Below, one piece after another: positions 26,880-27,545 of a stretch of DNA of 27,545 nt. The position numbers and the translations under genes are program-made. The first letter of the stretch is position 1. Each line of letters begins with the position of its first letter. Below the pieces are notes generated by a model. It saw nothing but the letters and a program-made list of their open reading frames with translations. It was not told the DNA's origin and did not search any database. Source of the stretch: REEB85 sp018971455 (GTDB lineage Bacteria; Pseudomonadota; Alphaproteobacteria; Acetobacterales; Acetobacteraceae); assembly GCA_028871195.1 (NCBI GenBank), contig JAGWNT010000054.1, positions 1 through 27,545 on the forward strand, read 5' to 3'.

Positions 26880-27020
26880 GCGGATCGCTTACGCTCCGCC
26901 AGCGGACGGCATCCCGCGAGCCTCCTGGGTCTCCATGCCCGCTTGTCGGATTGGGAGCCGTTCGCGCCACCGATCGTCAGCCTGAACAGTTGACTGGGGA
27001 TGCTCACGCATACCCCGCAG
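26880..27020 (+). ncRNA. Candidate IS110 bridge RNA
   Basis: Three consecutive hairpins can be drawn by eye upstream of the recombinase. The first is GCGGA (26880-26884) with TCCGC (26895-26899), loop 10 nt. The second is GGCAT (26908-26912) with ATGCC (26935-26939), loop 22 nt. The third is GTCGG (26945-26949) with CCGAT (26970-26974, one G-U pair), loop 20 nt. This matches the general plan of IS110-group bridge RNAs: 5' stem-loop, target-binding loop, donor-binding loop. The second loop contains GAGCCTCCTG (26918-26927), identical to 26864-26873 at the inferred insertion junction. Competing pairings exist (GCGGA also at 26902-26906). The RNA ends are guesses. Confidence 0.45.
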
Positions 27021-27036
27021 GACAGGAGCAGGGATC

Positions 27037-27545
27037 GTGACAGACCAGGTTTTCGTCGGCGTCGACGTCGCCAAGGATTGGTTCGACATCCACCATACCA
27101 GCCACGGGGCAACACGGATCAACAACTCGCCGGCGGCAGCACGTTCCTTCGCTGCCCGTTGCGCCAGGGAGGGCGCCTGGGTCGTGTTCGAGGCCAGCGG
27201 CGGCTACGATCACCAACTGCGTGACGCACTCGAATCCGCGCAAGTCCGCTTCAGTCGCATCAACCCGCGGCAGGCGCGCGACTTCGCCAAGGCGATGGGT
27301 GTCATCGGCAAGACCGACCGTGTCGATGCACGGATGCTCGCCGAACTGGGCAACCGTTTGACACCCGCTCCGACCCAGCCGCTGCCGCCAGAACGCCGCG
27401 CGCTCCAGGCGCAGGCGACCCGCCGGCGCCAGCTTGTCGAGATGCGTAAGCAGGAAGCCACCCGCCTCCAGCAGACCGCGGATCCAGTGGCGCGCGCCGA
27501 CATCCGCGGCGTGATCGCTCTGCTCGATCGCCGGATCGCAAAGAT
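27037..27545 (+). CDS. IS110-family DEDD recombinase (transposase), 3' truncated by window end
   Basis: The first 169 codons of an IS110-family recombinase. The RuvC-like catalytic tetrad is complete: D10 (VFVGVDVAKDWFD), E52 (VVFEASGGYD), D94 and D97 (GKTDRVDARMLAELG), with the typical NPRQARDFAKAMG segment before it. The C-terminal transposase_20 domain with its conserved serine lies beyond the window. A GTG start is supported by AGGAG at 27024-27028, 8 nt upstream. IS110 recombinases excise and insert through a circular intermediate directed by an element-encoded bridge RNA. No frameshift or stop is seen, so the visible part is intact. Confidence 0.93.
   Translation, partial: MTDQVFVGVDVAKDWFDIHHTSHGATRINNSPAAARSFAARCAREGAWVVFEASGGYDHQLRDALESAQVRFSRINPRQARDFAKAMGVIGKTDRVDARMLAELGNRLTPAPTQPLPPERRALQAQATRRRQLVEMRKQEATRLQQTADPVARADIRGVIALLDRRIAK

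Larger units (their letters stand above)
26874..27545 (+). mobile_element. IS110-family element, left part (runs off window)
   Basis: A DEDD recombinase gene (from 27037) preceded by about 165 nt of structured non-coding DNA, the layout of the IS110 group, in which the RNA-coding left end precedes the recombinase. The left boundary is inferred from where the IS3 end sequence stops being recognisable, just after AGCCTCCT at 26872. It could be off by several bases. The right end is outside the window. Confidence 0.65.

Noticed and set aside
26190..27000. Plus-strand open frames across the IS3 element and the IS3/IS110 junction
   Set aside because: They are antisense to intact orfA/orfB or cover the structured IS110 left end; none has a known domain.

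Overview
This is a high-GC alphaproteobacterial chromosome segment, probably from Acetobacteraceae or a close relative. That reading rests on the dense GC-rich coding, the recG / sdhE / mfd block, the hfq-hflX-phosphatase operon and an alphaproteobacterial-type Hfq. The genus is inference; no rRNA or tRNA gene was seen.

From 1 to about 23,000 the window holds ordinary chromosomal genes. In order they are: the start of a glycerol kinase gene (minus strand); a divergent membrane hybrid histidine kinase followed by a strong GC-rich hairpin; a small membrane protein; a minus-strand operon of a class II aldolase-like protein and an M20 dipeptidase; an orphan NodT/OprM-type outer-membrane lipoprotein; recG (minus) divergent from the overlapping pair sdhE-mfd; a Tat-exported multicopper oxidase with a Met/His-rich insert; a MaoC/HTD2-type hydratase; and the overlapping plus-strand operon hfq-hflX-inositol monophosphatase-like gene. 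A minus-strand run then reads mazG, a PIG-L protein resembling 4-oxalomesaconate hydratase, a QuiC-type 3-dehydroshikimate dehydratase fused to an HPPD-like domain, a shikimate dehydrogenase and an SDR oxidoreductase. Four of these (PIG-L protein, quiC, aroE, SDR) fit a route from quinate/shikimate to protocatechuate and ring-cleavage products.

From about 23,050 to the end the character changes. Base composition is visibly less GC-rich and the content is accessory. A two-gene cassette (minus strand, 9 nt apart) encodes an unrecognised multi-pass membrane protein and a protein with a PD-(D/E)xK-like nuclease motif plus a glycine-rich hydrophobic segment. Upstream of the cassette lies an IS3-family element (orfA/orfB). 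One end of it is clear at 25,580, and its other end is apparently interrupted by an IS110-family element whose DEDD recombinase runs off the window.

The most interesting signals are in this last part. The roughly 160 nt before the IS110 recombinase can fold into three consecutive stem-loops, as expected for a bridge RNA. The loop of the second repeats a 10-nt sequence found exactly at the proposed insertion junction in the IS3 end. The nuclease/membrane pair is a candidate undescribed defence or conflict system. A perfect 20-bp tandem duplication sits on the start codon of its first gene. In the core part, hflX appears to lack any ATG/GTG/TTG start covering its conserved N-terminus and may begin at CTG inside hfq.
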